DNA of 46,227 bases, taken from NCBI GenBank assembly GCA_024687655.1, contig JAILEN010000198.1, positions 1 to 46,227 on the forward strand, read 5' to 3'. Source of the DNA: Lachnospiraceae bacterium. Its GTDB lineage: Bacteria; Bacillota; Clostridia; Lachnospirales; Lachnospiraceae. The notes beneath the pieces are model-generated. The model worked only from the letters and a program-made list of their open reading frames with translations. It was not told where the DNA came from and searched no databases. This document shows positions 1-9,083 of the stretch, in pieces (the stretch's first letter is position 1; each line of letters opens with the position of its first letter). Made by a program: the position numbers and the translations under genes.

Positions 1-1098
1 GACAGCTGCTGCAGAATCGCCTCCGCCGATGATGGTGGTGGCATCCGTGTCGGCAAGGGCCTTGGCAACTGCAAGGGTGCCTGCTGCAAGGGTGGGGTTC
101 TCGAATACGCCCATGGGTCCGTTCCAGACAACTGTCTTGGCGCCCTTGACCTCATTTGCAAACATCTCGGCAGACTTGGGTCCAATGTCGCAGCCCTCTC
201 TGTCATCGGGCATGCTGTCTGAATCAAATACAGCTGTCTCAACAGGTCCGTCTATGGGATTGGGGAAGTCTGTGATGGTAACGGCATCAACGGGAAGAAG
301 GATCTTCTTGCCAAGCTTTTCAGCCTTATCCATCATCTCCTTGCAGTAATCGATCTTGGAGTCATCGCAAAGTGAAAGTCCGATCTCCTTGCCCTGAGCC
401 TTGAGGAAGGTGTATGCCATACCGCCACCGATGATGAGGGTGTCGCACTTCTCAAGGAGGTTATTGATAACATTGAGCTTGTCTGCAACCTTGGCGCCGC
501 CCAGGATGGCAACGAAGGGACGCTTGGGATTCTCAACGGCATTGCCGAGGAAATCGATCTCCTTCTGCATGAGGTATCCTACAACTGCGGTATCCACAAG
601 ACCTGCAACGCCAACGTTGGAGCAGTGTGCACGGTGAGCTGTACCGAAAGCGTCATTTACAAATACGTCACAGATGGAAGCCAGATCCTTGGAGAACTCC
701 TCTCCGTTCTTGGTCTCCTCGGGACGGAAACGTGTATTCTCAAGAAGGATGATGTCGCCGTCAGCCATAGCATCAACAGCTGCACGAACTGTATCGTCAA
801 CTACTACGGGTGAAGGAACAAACTTGACCTCCTTGTCCAAAAGCTCGGAAAGTCTCTTTGCAACGGGTGCAAGAGTCTTGCTGGCCTTATCCTCTTCTGT
901 CTTAACCTTGCCCAGGTGTGAGCAAAGGATGATCTTGCCGCCGTCAGCAACAAGCTTTTTGATGGTGGGAAGTGCTGCCACCAGACGGTTCTCGTCGGTG
1001 ATCTTGCCGTCGATCAAAGGTACATTGAAATCGCAACGGCAAAGAACGCGCTTTCCGCTCACATTGATATCATCAACTGTCTTTTTATTAAGTCCCAT
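1..1098 (-). CDS. pgk: Phosphoglycerate kinase (3' end cut by window edge)
   Basis: Catalyses the ATP-forming transfer of phosphate from 1,3-bisphosphoglycerate to ADP in glycolysis; cytoplasmic. The minus-strand frame reads from an ATG at 1098 ([10 protein letters not shown]) preceded by a good AGGAGGG site. It is open to the window edge, so roughly the last 30-40 residues are missing. Family signatures visible are the N-terminal substrate arm (RCDFNVPL), the LCSHLG segment, the ENTRF motif, the hinge region [10 protein letters not shown] and the nucleotide-binding GGG segment near the edge. It lies 103 bp downstream of gap and is very likely co-transcribed with it, the usual Firmicutes glycolytic order. 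A hairpin sits in the gap between the two genes. Identification is secure; only the C terminus is unseen. Confidence 0.97.
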   Translation of the reverse strand, partial: MGLNKKTVDDINVSGKRVLCRCDFNVPLIDGKITDENRLVAALPTIKKLVADGGKIILCSHLGKVKTEEDKASKTLAPVAKRLSELLDKEVKFVPSPVVVDDTVRAAVDAMADGDIILLENTRFRPEETKNGEEFSKDLASICDVFVNDAFGTAHRAHCSNVGVAGLVDTAVVGYLMQKEIDFLGNAVENPKRPFVAILGGAKVADKLNVINNLLEKCDTLIIGGGMAYTFLKAQGKEIGLSLCDDSKIDYCKEMMDKAEKLGKKILLPVDAVTITDFPNPIDGPVETAVFDSDSMPDDREGCDIGPKSAEMFANEVKGAKTVVWNGPMGVFENPTLAAGTLAVAKALADTDATTIIGGGDSAAAV

Positions 1099-1140
1099 TA
1101 TGAAACCCTCCTAATATAAATACTTTAAAAATGTAAATGA

Positions 1141-1165
1141 GGTCCGGTCCAATAAAGACCGGACC
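1141..1165 (-). terminator. Hairpin between gap and pgk (attenuator or processing site)
   Basis: A perfect 9-bp inverted repeat (GGTCCGGTC / GACCGGACC, 7-nt loop) lies between the gap stop and the pgk start. On the minus strand it is followed only by a broken T-rich stretch, so it may act as a partial terminator or as a processing or stability hairpin that sets the gap:pgk ratio. Confidence 0.55.
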
Positions 1166-1201
1166 CCATTAATTCGTCCATTAAACAGAATATGTCGAGA
1201 C

Positions 1202-2218
1202 TTATGCTAACTCTGAGAAGTACTTGATCGTACGTACCATCTGAGATGTGTAGCTGTTCTCATTGTCATACCATGAAACAACCTGTACCTCATACTGATC
1301 ATCAGAAACCTTGGAAACCATGGTCTGTGTAGCATCAAAGAGTGAACCGAATCTCATGCCGATGATATCGGAGGAAACGATCTCGTCCTCATTGTAGCCG
1401 AAGGACTCGTTAGCAGCAGCCTTCATGGCAGCGTTGATGCCCTCAACAGTAACGTCAGCCTTGTTAACTACAGCTGTAAGGATGGTTGTAGAACCTGTAG
1501 GTGTAGGAACGCGCTGAGCGGAACCAATGAGCTTGCCGTTGAGCTCAGGGATAACAAGGCCGATAGCCTTTGCAGCACCTGTGCTGTTGGGAACGATGTT
1601 AACTGCTGCAGCACGGCTGCGGCGAAGATCGCCCTTTCTCTGAGGTCCGTCAAGTGTCATCTGATCACCTGTGTAAGCGTGGATGGTTACCATGATACCA
1701 CTCTGGATGGGAGCGTACTTGTTAAGTGCGTCAGCCATGGGAGCAAGGCAGTTGGTTGTGCAGCTTGCTGCTGAAATGATGGTATCCTCAGGCTTAAGTG
1801 TCTTGTGGTTGGTATTGAATACGATAGTAGGAAGATCATTTCCTGCAGGTGCGGAAATAACAACCTTACGTGCACCGGCATTGATGTGAGCCTGTGCCTT
1901 ATCCTTTGAGGTGTAGAAACCTGAGCACTCAAGTACTACGTCAACCTTGAGGTCGCCCCAAGGACAGTTGTTGGCATCGGGGAAAGCATAGATCTTGATC
2001 TCCTTGCCGCATACTGTGATGGAATCATCAGAAGATGTAACCTCATCAGCATGCTCATACTTACCCTGTGAAGAATCATACTTTAAAAGGTGTGCAAGCA
2101 TCTTGGGGCTGGTAAGGTCGTTGATAGCTACTACCTCATAACCCTCTGCTCCAAACATCTGACGGAATGCCAGACGACCGATACGTCCAAATCCATTGAT
2201 CGCAACTCTAACTGCCAT
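1202..2218 (-). CDS. gap: Glyceraldehyde-3-phosphate dehydrogenase, type I
   Basis: NAD-dependent oxidation and phosphorylation of glyceraldehyde-3-phosphate, the step before pgk. The protein has 338 residues, normal for the family. It opens with the Rossmann motif [11 protein letters not shown] and has an acidic residue at position 34 (AINDLTS), which favours NAD over NADP. The catalytic signature [10 protein letters not shown] places the nucleophile at Cys153, and the assisting His is His180 (TIHAYTGDQ). The C-terminal WYDNE segment is intact. The ATG at 2218 follows a strong AGGAGG site. A promoter lies at 2287-2315 with a hairpin in the leader. It is first in a two-gene unit with pgk. Confidence 0.98.
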   Translation of the reverse strand: MAVRVAINGFGRIGRLAFRQMFGAEGYEVVAINDLTSPKMLAHLLKYDSSQGKYEHADEVTSSDDSITVCGKEIKIYAFPDANNCPWGDLKVDVVLECSGFYTSKDKAQAHINAGARKVVISAPAGNDLPTIVFNTNHKTLKPEDTIISAASCTTNCLAPMADALNKYAPIQSGIMVTIHAYTGDQMTLDGPQRKGDLRRSRAAAVNIVPNSTGAAKAIGLVIPELNGKLIGSAQRVPTPTGSTTILTAVVNKADVTVEGINAAMKAAANESFGYNEDEIVSSDIIGMRFGSLFDATQTMVSKVSDDQYEVQVVSWYDNENSYTSQMVRTIKYFSELA

Positions 2219-2253
2219 GTCAATCTCCTCCTATTAATTAAACATTTTATTTT

Positions 2254-2274
2254 AAAAGAGCAAAGCGCTCTTTT
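2254..2274 (-). promoter_or_regulatory. Hairpin in the gap 5' leader
   Basis: An 8-bp inverted repeat (AAAAGAGC / GCTCTTTT, 5-nt loop) lies between the predicted transcription start near 2280 and the gap ribosome binding site. With its U-rich 3' arm it could act as a leader terminator or an mRNA-stabilising stem. No riboswitch class was recognised. Confidence 0.4.
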
Positions 2275-2286
2275 TGACACTGTTAT

Positions 2287-2315
2287 ATAATATACAATCT
2301 TTAGCAAAAAAGCAA
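2287..2315 (-). promoter_or_regulatory. Predicted sigma-A promoter for gap-pgk
   Basis: On the minus strand, TTGCTT (2310-2315), a 17-bp spacer and TATTAT (2287-2292). The start would be near 2280, giving a leader of about 60 nt. The -35 match is partial (4 of 6), so confidence is moderate. Confidence 0.5.
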
Positions 2316-2331
2316 GCAAAATCATCTCTTT

Positions 2332-3138
2332 TTACAGGGGCATTTCGTGTATTATCCTGCTTATATAAACCGCCTGTGAACTAAAGCCCATCTCCCGTAA
2401 TCTGGGCACCACTTTTTCAAAGCCATCAGCCACATTTTCGGGCTTGTGGGCATCGGAACCTATGGTGATGAGCCGGCCTCCCATCTCACGGTATAGACGG
2501 ATGATCTCATAGGAAGGATTGGGCTCGGTCATATTGTTCCTGAAGCTTCCGGTATTCACCTCCAGAGACTTTTCGTTTTTAATTAGAAAGTCCAGGATCT
2601 CCTCAATGACATCCCTGTGCTTTGAAAATGTCATGGCACCCTGTACTGCTCCCAGGTTCCTAAGCCCGTATCTCACCACATAATCCAGATGGCCCAGGGT
2701 ATCAAAATCCGAAAACTCCACAATATTTTGTTTCATACATTCAAAGTACTGGCCGTAGCCCTCGTCCCCGTTCCTGCCCTCAAAGTATTCAGGATAATAA
2801 GGGTCCATGCCATCCACCACATGGATGGATCCGATGACAAAGTCAAAGGGCACCTTGTTGAGAAACTCCCTGTGACGCTCCGCCAGATGGGGCTGGAGCC
2901 CTATCTCTATACCGGTGCGGATCTCGATGTCCGGATTCTCGGTAAGCGCCCTGTTCATTGCGTCATGATAACCGTAAAAATCCAGATCGAACCTGCCCGG
3001 CTCTTTGGGGTAGTTCCAGTCCAGATGGTCCGTAAAGGTCATGCCGGATAATCCCTTCGCTCTGCCGGCGGCTATCATGTCCCCTACTTTCGCCTGGGAG
3101 TCTCCTGAAAATTCTGTATGTAAATGTGTATCCCACAT
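2332..3138 (-). CDS. PHP-domain phosphatase, HisJ-type histidinol-phosphatase family
   Basis: Member of the polymerase-and-histidinol-phosphatase family, metal-dependent phosphoesterases that in Firmicutes include histidinol-phosphatase HisJ. At 268 residues it has the usual length. The metal-binding motifs are visible in order: DTHLHTEFSGD at the N terminus (His5, His7), the internal GSIHVVDG and GHLDYVVRYG segments, and C-terminal GSDAHKPENV. It is last in the long co-directional run and starts 10 bp after the mnmA stop, so it is probably co-transcribed with it. No histidine-biosynthesis gene is nearby, so the substrate could be another phosphate monoester. Family is certain; substrate is inferred. 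Confidence 0.85.
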   Translation of the reverse strand: MWDTHLHTEFSGDSQAKVGDMIAAGRAKGLSGMTFTDHLDWNYPKEPGRFDLDFYGYHDAMNRALTENPDIEIRTGIEIGLQPHLAERHREFLNKVPFDFVIGSIHVVDGMDPYYPEYFEGRNGDEGYGQYFECMKQNIVEFSDFDTLGHLDYVVRYGLRNLGAVQGAMTFSKHRDVIEEILDFLIKNEKSLEVNTGSFRNNMTEPNPSYEIIRLYREMGGRLITIGSDAHKPENVADGFEKVVPRLREMGFSSQAVYISRIIHEMPL

Positions 3139-3148
3139 GGTGTTCTCC

Positions 3149-4189
3149 TTATAAAATCGTTCCCCCTGCTATCAACAGATCCCCGTCATACACTGCCACC
3201 GTCTGTCCGGGGGCCACTCCCCTGACCGGTTCCACAAAGGCGATCCTCATTTTACCCTCAGAAGTCATTTCTACATGGCAGGGCGCGCCATGATGCGAAT
3301 ACCTCACTCTGGCAGTATATTCTCTTTCGGTATCAAAGGACTCCTCTCCAATAAAGTTGACCTCATCGGCATCCAGGCTGTCCACATACAGATCCGTCCC
3401 CAGCACCACCTGGTTCTTTTCCACGTCGATGCGGTTTACAAAGGTCCTCTCGCCAAGTGCGATACCCAGGCCCTTGCGCTGTCCCACGGTATAGTTGGTG
3501 ATCCCCTTATGACGTCCCACCACTGTGCCGTCCGTCAGAACAAAATCTCCCTCGCCGGGAATCTCGACCCCAAGCCTCTCCCGTAAGAATCGTCCATAAT
3601 CATTATCATCGATAAAACAGATATCCTGGGAATCCTTTTTTTCAGCAGAAGTCAGGCCCAGTCTCTTTGCAATATCCCGTATCTCATCCTTGGTGTAGTC
3701 CCCCAGTGGAAGCACTGTCCGCTCCAGTTGCTTTTGGGAAAGCTGTGCCAGCACATAGGACTGATCCTTTTTATCATCGGTGGCCCGAAGCACCCCGTAT
3801 CTGCCATTGTCCAAAAGCGAGACTTTGGCATAATGACCGGTGGCCACATACTCTGCACCCAGCTCATCCGCCGCCTCCAAAAGCAGCTTCCATTTGATGG
3901 TAGGGTTGCATCTGACGCAGGGATTGGGTGTCCTGCCGTTTTTATATTCACTGATAAAATAGGAAACCACCACCTCCTCAAAGGTCGGCTTGCCGTGGAT
4001 AACATGATGCTCTATGCCCATCTCGTCGGCATTTTGCCGGGCCTCAAGGGCGTCCTCACAGGTATCGGGCTCATCCCTCCAAAGCTCCAGGGTCACGCCT
4101 GTGACCTCATATCCCATTTCCTTTAACAGGTGGACACATACGGAGGAGTCCACTCCCCCGGACATACCGACTATCACCCTTTTTTTCAT
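3149..4189 (-). CDS. mnmA: tRNA-specific 2-thiouridylase
   Basis: Uses ATP and a persulfide sulfur to thiolate uridine 34 in the wobble position of Lys, Glu and Gln tRNAs. The 346-residue protein starts with the PP-loop ATP-pyrophosphatase motif (SGGVDSS, residues 10-16). The two catalytic cysteines are in the expected places: Cys91 in NPCVRCN and Cys191 in SQDICFI. The second Cys of the CxxC, Cys94, is also present. The C-terminal beta-barrel with PGQTVAVYDGD is intact. It sits between the calpain gene (19 bp upstream) and the PHP phosphatase, in a run that also carries the RNA-modification gene rlmB. Confidence 0.96.
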   Translation of the reverse strand: MKKRVIVGMSGGVDSSVCVHLLKEMGYEVTGVTLELWRDEPDTCEDALEARQNADEMGIEHHVIHGKPTFEEVVVSYFISEYKNGRTPNPCVRCNPTIKWKLLLEAADELGAEYVATGHYAKVSLLDNGRYGVLRATDDKKDQSYVLAQLSQKQLERTVLPLGDYTKDEIRDIAKRLGLTSAEKKDSQDICFIDDNDYGRFLRERLGVEIPGEGDFVLTDGTVVGRHKGITNYTVGQRKGLGIALGERTFVNRIDVEKNQVVLGTDLYVDSLDADEVNFIGEESFDTEREYTARVRYSHHGAPCHVEMTSEGKMRIAFVEPVRGVAPGQTVAVYDGDLLIAGGTIL

Positions 4190-4208
4190 ATGTTATATAA
4201 AACCCTTC

Positions 4209-6416
4209 TTATGAAAAACTCAAATGATCGCAGTGGTGAAGGAAATCAGAAAGCTCCATTTTAAATACGCCACCAGTGACCGTGCCGGTATTCGCATCAT
4301 CTTTCACCATATAGGGCATACCGTTTCTGTCATACTGCCTGATCATATTCTTCCAGGGATTGACCAAAAGGACAAATCTCTGTCTGACTGTTTTCCCTGA
4401 TATGCTTCTATCCTCTTCCGTCACGCCGCGAACGCTGTATGCATGCCTTCCGGGCAACCCGAAAATAACCTTTTCTCCTGCGCTCTGTCCCTCTTTCTTT
4501 TTAAGTGCAAAACCATATTGCCTGATGCCTGCCGAAACAATCTTGTTCGCAGTCAAAGCATCCTGTATCTTCTTATAGTCTTCCAGTTCGGCATCACTGT
4601 AGTTGCCGTCTCTGTTAATGGTCCTGCGCAGGAATTTGTTGTTTACGGCATAACTCTTTAAGTAATTCAGATAATGCTTCTTCATTTTTTCCTCATCATA
4701 GCCCACAGCATTGATCCGTGGCCATTTGGCGCTGTAGTTTGAAAGCTTCTCGATCAGAAACAGCATATCAACATCATCCGTTATACGCGTACCCGTAAAA
4801 TTCTCCTTCAAAAATGCGTTAACATATCCTTCAATCTCTTCAAAGACTTCATCATTGGAAAAAAGCTTATAATTCACGTCATTTTCGTCCTTGATATCCA
4901 CACCGAAAAACAGCTTTGCCTTTTGTATATTCCATTGTGCATTGCTGAGCTTTTTACCGTCTTTTTTGGCTTTTTCAGCCTCCCTGTCCTTTCTTTCACC
5001 TCTCATCTTGGACAAAAAGTCCTTTACATCGATGCTCTCACGGGGGTAAAAATGTACAAGTGAAACCTCTTCCTGGTCCTTAAGTGCAGGTCCCAAAATG
5101 TGCCTGAGGGCATTTTTGGAATAGCCGCCGTTTCTGATACCGTCATACTGGACACCATTTTTTTTGACCATGCCCTGGATCTTGGATCTGTAGGAACGGT
5201 CCGGCTCTATCTGTGGTCTGGCAACCGCATAGGCTTTTTCCAAAAAGGATAACCATATGGCTCCCCCGCCATTGGTGGCACAATTGTAAAACTGAGACGC
5301 ACTGGTCCCGAATTGGTTTTTTGTCTGAAAAGTACTGAGGGTCTTCGAGACCTTGACAAATACCGGTTTATTGTCCTTATCATAAAACCGTACGATAACA
5401 TGATCGCCCTTATCCTGCATCATATCTCTAATAAAGTCGGGATTCTTTTCAACAACGGAATTGACGGCGCTTATAAAATAACAGTCTCCCATATCCCCCT
5501 GCCTGACATCCGAGGGGGCCGGATCATGTCTGAAAAGCGGTCCTTTAAATTCAACCACCTTGCATTCCACCATAGCCCCAGGTGCAGTGATGATGGCATT
5601 TTTCTTTCCCGTACTCTTGTCCTCAAAGAACATGCCGTCATTACTTCTGAAGTCCAAAACCTTTGACTTGCCTATCTGCGACTCCAGATCCTGATTACCA
5701 AAAAGACCTGCACACTGGGGAGCATATGCTCTCAAAAGCTCATGATCCTGATCCTGAAGCCCACGTTTGCGATACTTATCAGTAAATTCCTGCTGTCTTG
5801 TTGCAAAAGTTGCAGGGTCACCCTCATTAAGCTTCTTCAGATCTGCACCATATTCAGCCAGAAAACTCATAGCTTCATCAACACTGGAATGGTCAATTGA
5901 AGTCTCGCCCCCCGGTAGGGTTCTGTTATAAACGAAAAAACTAAGGCCTTTGATGATACCCTGTGCTTTTTCCGAGGCACCAGCATATCTCGGCTGGCTT
6001 TCTTCAGCAAGCAGTAAATTGGAAAGACCATATATAAACTGGGATTTTGCCAAATCTGCAGCAGTCTCTCTCTGCCTTTGACCGATCTCCACTAACCTGG
6101 GATTCACAAGGCCCTTACGCGTCTCATCCTCAAGGCGGTCCATAAGCTTCTCCTGGCCCTCTTCCATATTTCTTTTCTCAGTTTCTATCTGTTCATCGGT
6201 CTTCCCACCAAAAAACACCCTGACAGACTCAGACAGATTCTTCTTTCTGGCTGCCTCGGGGACAGGACCGGTAGTAGACTTTACTGCTTCAGCCTCAGGA
6301 GCACCTTCTTTGGTCACCACCCGCTTGTCACTTTCAGAATGCTTTTCATCAGTACTATAGACATGGGAAACCTTCGAAGCAGACTGTAATCTTTTGACCT
6401 GATTAGGATCCGTCAT
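4209..6416 (-). CDS. Calpain-family (peptidase C2) cysteine protease, bacterial
   Basis: A 735-residue protein with a complete calpain-like papain-fold core. The Cys motif is QGDMGDCYFISAV (Cys312). The inter-motif segment IWLSFLEKAYA (about 387-397) matches the conserved LEKAYA helix of calpains. The His motif is GRHAYSV (His658) and the Asn/Trp motif is LLVNPWKN (Asn686). All three catalytic residues are present. Between the LEKAYA helix and His658 lies an insertion of about 260 residues that is charged and helical, longer than in typical calpains. The N-terminal 250 residues are Lys/Glu-rich and predicted coiled, with no signal peptide or membrane span. It starts 5 bp after a small YbjN-like gene, so the two are probably a functional pair. 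Bacterial calpains are known but sparsely studied. Substrate and calcium dependence cannot be read from sequence. Confidence 0.85.
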   Translation of the reverse strand: MTDPNQVKRLQSASKVSHVYSTDEKHSESDKRVVTKEGAPEAEAVKSTTGPVPEAARKKNLSESVRVFFGGKTDEQIETEKRNMEEGQEKLMDRLEDETRKGLVNPRLVEIGQRQRETAADLAKSQFIYGLSNLLLAEESQPRYAGASEKAQGIIKGLSFFVYNRTLPGGETSIDHSSVDEAMSFLAEYGADLKKLNEGDPATFATRQQEFTDKYRKRGLQDQDHELLRAYAPQCAGLFGNQDLESQIGKSKVLDFRSNDGMFFEDKSTGKKNAIITAPGAMVECKVVEFKGPLFRHDPAPSDVRQGDMGDCYFISAVNSVVEKNPDFIRDMMQDKGDHVIVRFYDKDNKPVFVKVSKTLSTFQTKNQFGTSASQFYNCATNGGGAIWLSFLEKAYAVARPQIEPDRSYRSKIQGMVKKNGVQYDGIRNGGYSKNALRHILGPALKDQEEVSLVHFYPRESIDVKDFLSKMRGERKDREAEKAKKDGKKLSNAQWNIQKAKLFFGVDIKDENDVNYKLFSNDEVFEEIEGYVNAFLKENFTGTRITDDVDMLFLIEKLSNYSAKWPRINAVGYDEEKMKKHYLNYLKSYAVNNKFLRRTINRDGNYSDAELEDYKKIQDALTANKIVSAGIRQYGFALKKKEGQSAGEKVIFGLPGRHAYSVRGVTEEDRSISGKTVRQRFVLLVNPWKNMIRQYDRNGMPYMVKDDANTGTVTGGVFKMELSDFLHHCDHLSFS

Positions 6417-6421
6417 ATCTA

Positions 6422-6901
6422 TTACCCCTCAATACTGTTTCTCAGTTCACTTATGCCGTATAAAAACAGCGCAATCAGATTTTCATAATGAGCCCTAGGA
6501 AGAATGCCCTCCGCCTCCGGGGTCTGGGCACGAAGTTCCACGGTCATATTCACAGGATCATAGACCGCATAGCCAAAGGCACTGCCGAAATTGAAGCCGG
6601 CACACTCCATGACGTATCCCTTATCGTCGTTTTCAAATTCAAAGACCGTGGACTGCAGCAGCAGGATATAACGGCCCTCATCCGGCTCTCCCACTGCAAA
6701 GTATTTCAGATCGATCACCTCGTCATCAATGGACACACGCACAAAAGGCAGACCGTTATCTCCGATCTGCTGATCCACATCGGCGCCGGGCAGGATATCC
6801 TCTAAAATATAAAAAAGTGAATTGACTCTCGGCACCACAGCTCCACGGTAAAAATCTTCCTCAGTAAATTCCATGGTAGTTTCATTTGAATTCTCAGCCA
6901 T
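6422..6901 (-). CDS. Small acidic protein, possible YbjN / chaperone-like fold
   Basis: Not firmly recognised. The 159-residue acidic protein ends with an alternating strand-helix pattern (GYAVYDPVNMTVELRAQTP followed by a helix ending ISELRNSIEG). This resembles YbjN or type III chaperone-like domains, which bind and escort other proteins. It has a strong AAGGAGAG site and is immediately upstream of the calpain gene, separated by 5 bp. A chaperone, inhibitor or adaptor of the protease is the simplest hypothesis from this coupling. No signal peptide and no cysteine-rich motif. Fold assignment is tentative; existence of the gene is well supported by RBS and spacing. Confidence 0.6.
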   Translation of the reverse strand: MAENSNETTMEFTEEDFYRGAVVPRVNSLFYILEDILPGADVDQQIGDNGLPFVRVSIDDEVIDLKYFAVGEPDEGRYILLLQSTVFEFENDDKGYVMECAGFNFGSAFGYAVYDPVNMTVELRAQTPEAEGILPRAHYENLIALFLYGISELRNSIEG

Positions 6902-6913
6902 GATCTCTCTCCT

Positions 6914-7783
6914 TTACAACTGAATAAAATAGTTATGGGTTTCCTGTATCTTTATCTTTCCCTTAAAGTTTTTAAAAATGTGCTTTGAAAGCCTGATGGA
7001 ATCCCTATAAGCCAGGGCGGTCATGATCTTTTTATATACGTCCCCATCAGCTTTTATCTTTGAATACAATGCCCCCAACATCACTATGGCCATGGGACTG
7101 TATTCCCGCATCACATACATGGAGCCCAGATAAAGCGTGTGATCCGGCATGGCGGAGGAAAGCAAAAACCCTGCGCAGGCACCCTCTCCATCATAAAAAA
7201 CAAAGGAGTATTCCGGGAGCAGTGCCTCCCCCAGAGTATGAGGCCCCAGATCCCGGGGAAAATACCCTTCAAAAAAGGATGACTCGAACCAGGCTCTCTC
7301 ATCCTCACTGAGCTGTGAATACTTTTTTAGCAGTTTCTGTTCCACGGTTATTTTTTTTGAAGCAAAAAGGGATCTGTCCAGATCATCCACCAAAAAAGTG
7401 ATGACTTTGTTGCCATCATTGATCCTCTCAAAGCCGCAGGCTGTAAAAGCCTTTTCACAATCAGCCATCTCAGGCAGGATGACCTGAGCCAAAATGCCGT
7501 TGGCCTCAATCTGCAGGCCGGTCCTGAGATATTCCAGCATCTGCCTGAACCTGCCCTGTCTCCTGTACTCCGGCCTGACAAAGTAGTTCTCCAAAATGAG
7601 ATATCCGGCAGGTTCACCGTCTGCCTCCAGGGCATTGGATAAAACCACAATGCCGCATACCTGACCTTCATCATCCACATCGGCAAAACCGAATTCCCGT
7701 CTTTCACTGATACCCTTTATCTCATCAGCACTCAGGATCATATTATATTTATTTGTGTCTTTGGGACTGATCCTCTTAATCAT
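6914..7783 (-). CDS. GNAT-family N-acetyltransferase with a second C-terminal domain
   Basis: Acetyl-CoA-dependent N-acyltransferase of unknown substrate. In the N-terminal 140 residues the GNAT motif A is visible as YFVRPEYRRQGRFRQML (the acetyl-CoA pyrophosphate-binding RRQGRF loop), followed by ACGFERI, typical of motif B. The remaining 150 residues look like a second, more diverged GNAT-like half (AGFLLSSAMPDHTLYLGSMY then a helix). That would make it a tandem-GNAT protein of 289 residues. Its ATG overlaps the stop of the phosphopantetheinyl transferase gene by 4 bp, a sign of translational coupling. No nearby natural-product genes explain the pairing. Confidence 0.7.
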   Translation of the reverse strand: MIKRISPKDTNKYNMILSADEIKGISERREFGFADVDDEGQVCGIVVLSNALEADGEPAGYLILENYFVRPEYRRQGRFRQMLEYLRTGLQIEANGILAQVILPEMADCEKAFTACGFERINDGNKVITFLVDDLDRSLFASKKITVEQKLLKKYSQLSEDERAWFESSFFEGYFPRDLGPHTLGEALLPEYSFVFYDGEGACAGFLLSSAMPDHTLYLGSMYVMREYSPMAIVMLGALYSKIKADGDVYKKIMTALAYRDSIRLSKHIFKNFKGKIKIQETHNYFIQL

Positions 7784-8340
7784 ACAATCTCAATCTGTTC
7801 AAGCCGTGGCTTATCCGTACCGGCAGGCACACACAGTGTGATCCTGTATCCCGGATACTCATATTCATAAAAAATGCTGTCACTTCCGGTAAAGGAAACC
7901 TCTCTCCTGTCGTAGTCAATTTCTATATCATTACGTCCGTACAGCGCCAGGCCCTCGCCTACCAGTTTGGAAAAGGCCTCCCTGTAGGTCCATATACGGT
8001 AAAACTCATCCTCCGGATCAGCTGAAGCTCTGACCCTGTCCTTTTCCCTGTCGTAAAAAAAGCGCAAAAGCCTCATAAAGTCCTTAACCCTGCCAATGCG
8101 CTCCACATCCACTCCCAGAGGTACCCGGCCTATACCCATGACCACAATATCCCCTGAATGAGAAATATTAAAATGGTATCCATCCCAGGGCTTTTCAAAA
8201 AATGGCTTACCATGATCGTTTTTAATGATCCCGGGCTTTTCTCCACCGAACCGGTCGCTTATCACCCTGTCAAAAAGCTGATTCCTGGCAGTCTTTAGAT
8301 CCATATCCATCTGGGATATGTCCGTATAATAAAGCTTCAT
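7780..8340 (-). CDS. 4'-phosphopantetheinyl transferase, Sfp type
   Basis: Transfers the 4'-phosphopantetheine arm from coenzyme A to a serine of a carrier protein. The 186-residue protein shows the family motifs: HFNISHSGD (about 56-64), GVDVERI with the Mg-binding Asp78 and Glu80, and WTYREAFSKLVGEGL with Glu121 and Lys125. It is slightly shorter than Sfp (about 220). No polyketide or nonribosomal peptide synthetase is in the window. Its target is therefore either encoded elsewhere or is the primary acyl carrier protein. It is in a tight operon: 1 bp from rlmB and overlapping the GNAT gene. Confidence 0.85.
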   Translation of the reverse strand: MKLYYTDISQMDMDLKTARNQLFDRVISDRFGGEKPGIIKNDHGKPFFEKPWDGYHFNISHSGDIVVMGIGRVPLGVDVERIGRVKDFMRLLRFFYDREKDRVRASADPEDEFYRIWTYREAFSKLVGEGLALYGRNDIEIDYDRREVSFTGSDSIFYEYEYPGYRITLCVPAGTDKPRLEQIEIV

Positions 8341-8341
8341 G

Positions 8342-9082
8342 CTATCCCAACCGCTGTCTGACTATCTCGTATGCCAAAACCCCGCAGGCCACGGATGCGT
8401 TCAGGGAATCAATGTCTCCTGACATGGGGATGGAGGCTACAAAATCACAATTCTTTTTAACCAGAGGAGATATGCCCTCTCCCTCGTTGCCTATCACCAG
8501 GCCGATGGAACCCTTCAGGTCCAGATCGTACATCCTGGTACCATCCATATCCGATGCCACGAACCACATGCCCTCTTTTTTCAGGCTCTCCATGGTCTTG
8601 TTCAGGTTGGTGACCTTGGCTACGGGAGTGTAGTTGATGGCGCCTGCCGATGCCTTGGCCACAGTGGATGTGAGTCCGCAGGCTCTGTGGCTGGGGATGA
8701 TGACTCCATGAGCACCTGCCAGATTGGCGGTACGGATAATGGCCCCCAGGTTGTGGGGATCCTCGATGCCATCCAATAAAAACAAAAAAGGAGACTCGCC
8801 CTTTGATCTCGCACTTTCCAGCATCTGCTCCACACTCCCGTAGGAATAGGCAGCGATCATGGCGATGACGCCCTGATGCTTTTTCTCCGTGGAAAGCTGA
8901 TCCAACCGCTCCTTATTTACAAAATTCACATATATATTCTGTTTTTTTGCCTCGCGCAAAATAGTCTGGGTGGGACCATCCTTGGAATTCTCCAGGACGT
9001 AGAGCTTATCCACCGTAGTGTCGCTCCTGAGTGCCTCCAGAACCGCATTCCTGCCCTCGATAACAGATGACTGATCTCTCAT
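8342..9082 (-). CDS. rlmB: 23S rRNA (guanosine-2'-O-) methyltransferase, TrmH/RlmB family
   Basis: SPOUT-class S-adenosylmethionine-dependent 2'-O-methyltransferase; RlmB modifies G2251 in the peptidyl-transferase P loop. The N-terminal substrate-binding domain (VIEGRNAVLEAL) is followed by the knotted domain with motif 1 DGIEDPHNLGAIIRTA, motif 2 IGLVIGNEGEGI and motif 3 SLNASVACGVLAYE. The 246 residues are typical. It lies between mrnC (1 bp) and the Sfp-type gene, the cysS-mrnC-rlmB order common in Firmicutes. Paralogues acting on tRNA exist, so the exact site is inferred from context. Confidence 0.92.
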   Translation of the reverse strand: MRDQSSVIEGRNAVLEALRSDTTVDKLYVLENSKDGPTQTILREAKKQNIYVNFVNKERLDQLSTEKKHQGVIAMIAAYSYGSVEQMLESARSKGESPFLFLLDGIEDPHNLGAIIRTANLAGAHGVIIPSHRACGLTSTVAKASAGAINYTPVAKVTNLNKTMESLKKEGMWFVASDMDGTRMYDLDLKGSIGLVIGNEGEGISPLVKKNCDFVASIPMSGDIDSLNASVACGVLAYEIVRQRLG

Positions 9083-9083
9083 A

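Noticed and set aside
2219-2331. Riboswitch upstream of gap
   Set aside because: Only a simple 8-bp hairpin and an AT-rich promoter region are present; no conserved aptamer core was recognised.
7780-8340. Part of a natural-product gene cluster because of the Sfp-type enzyme and GNAT neighbour
   Set aside because: No carrier-protein, synthetase or tailoring genes are nearby; the surroundings are RNA-processing and housekeeping genes.
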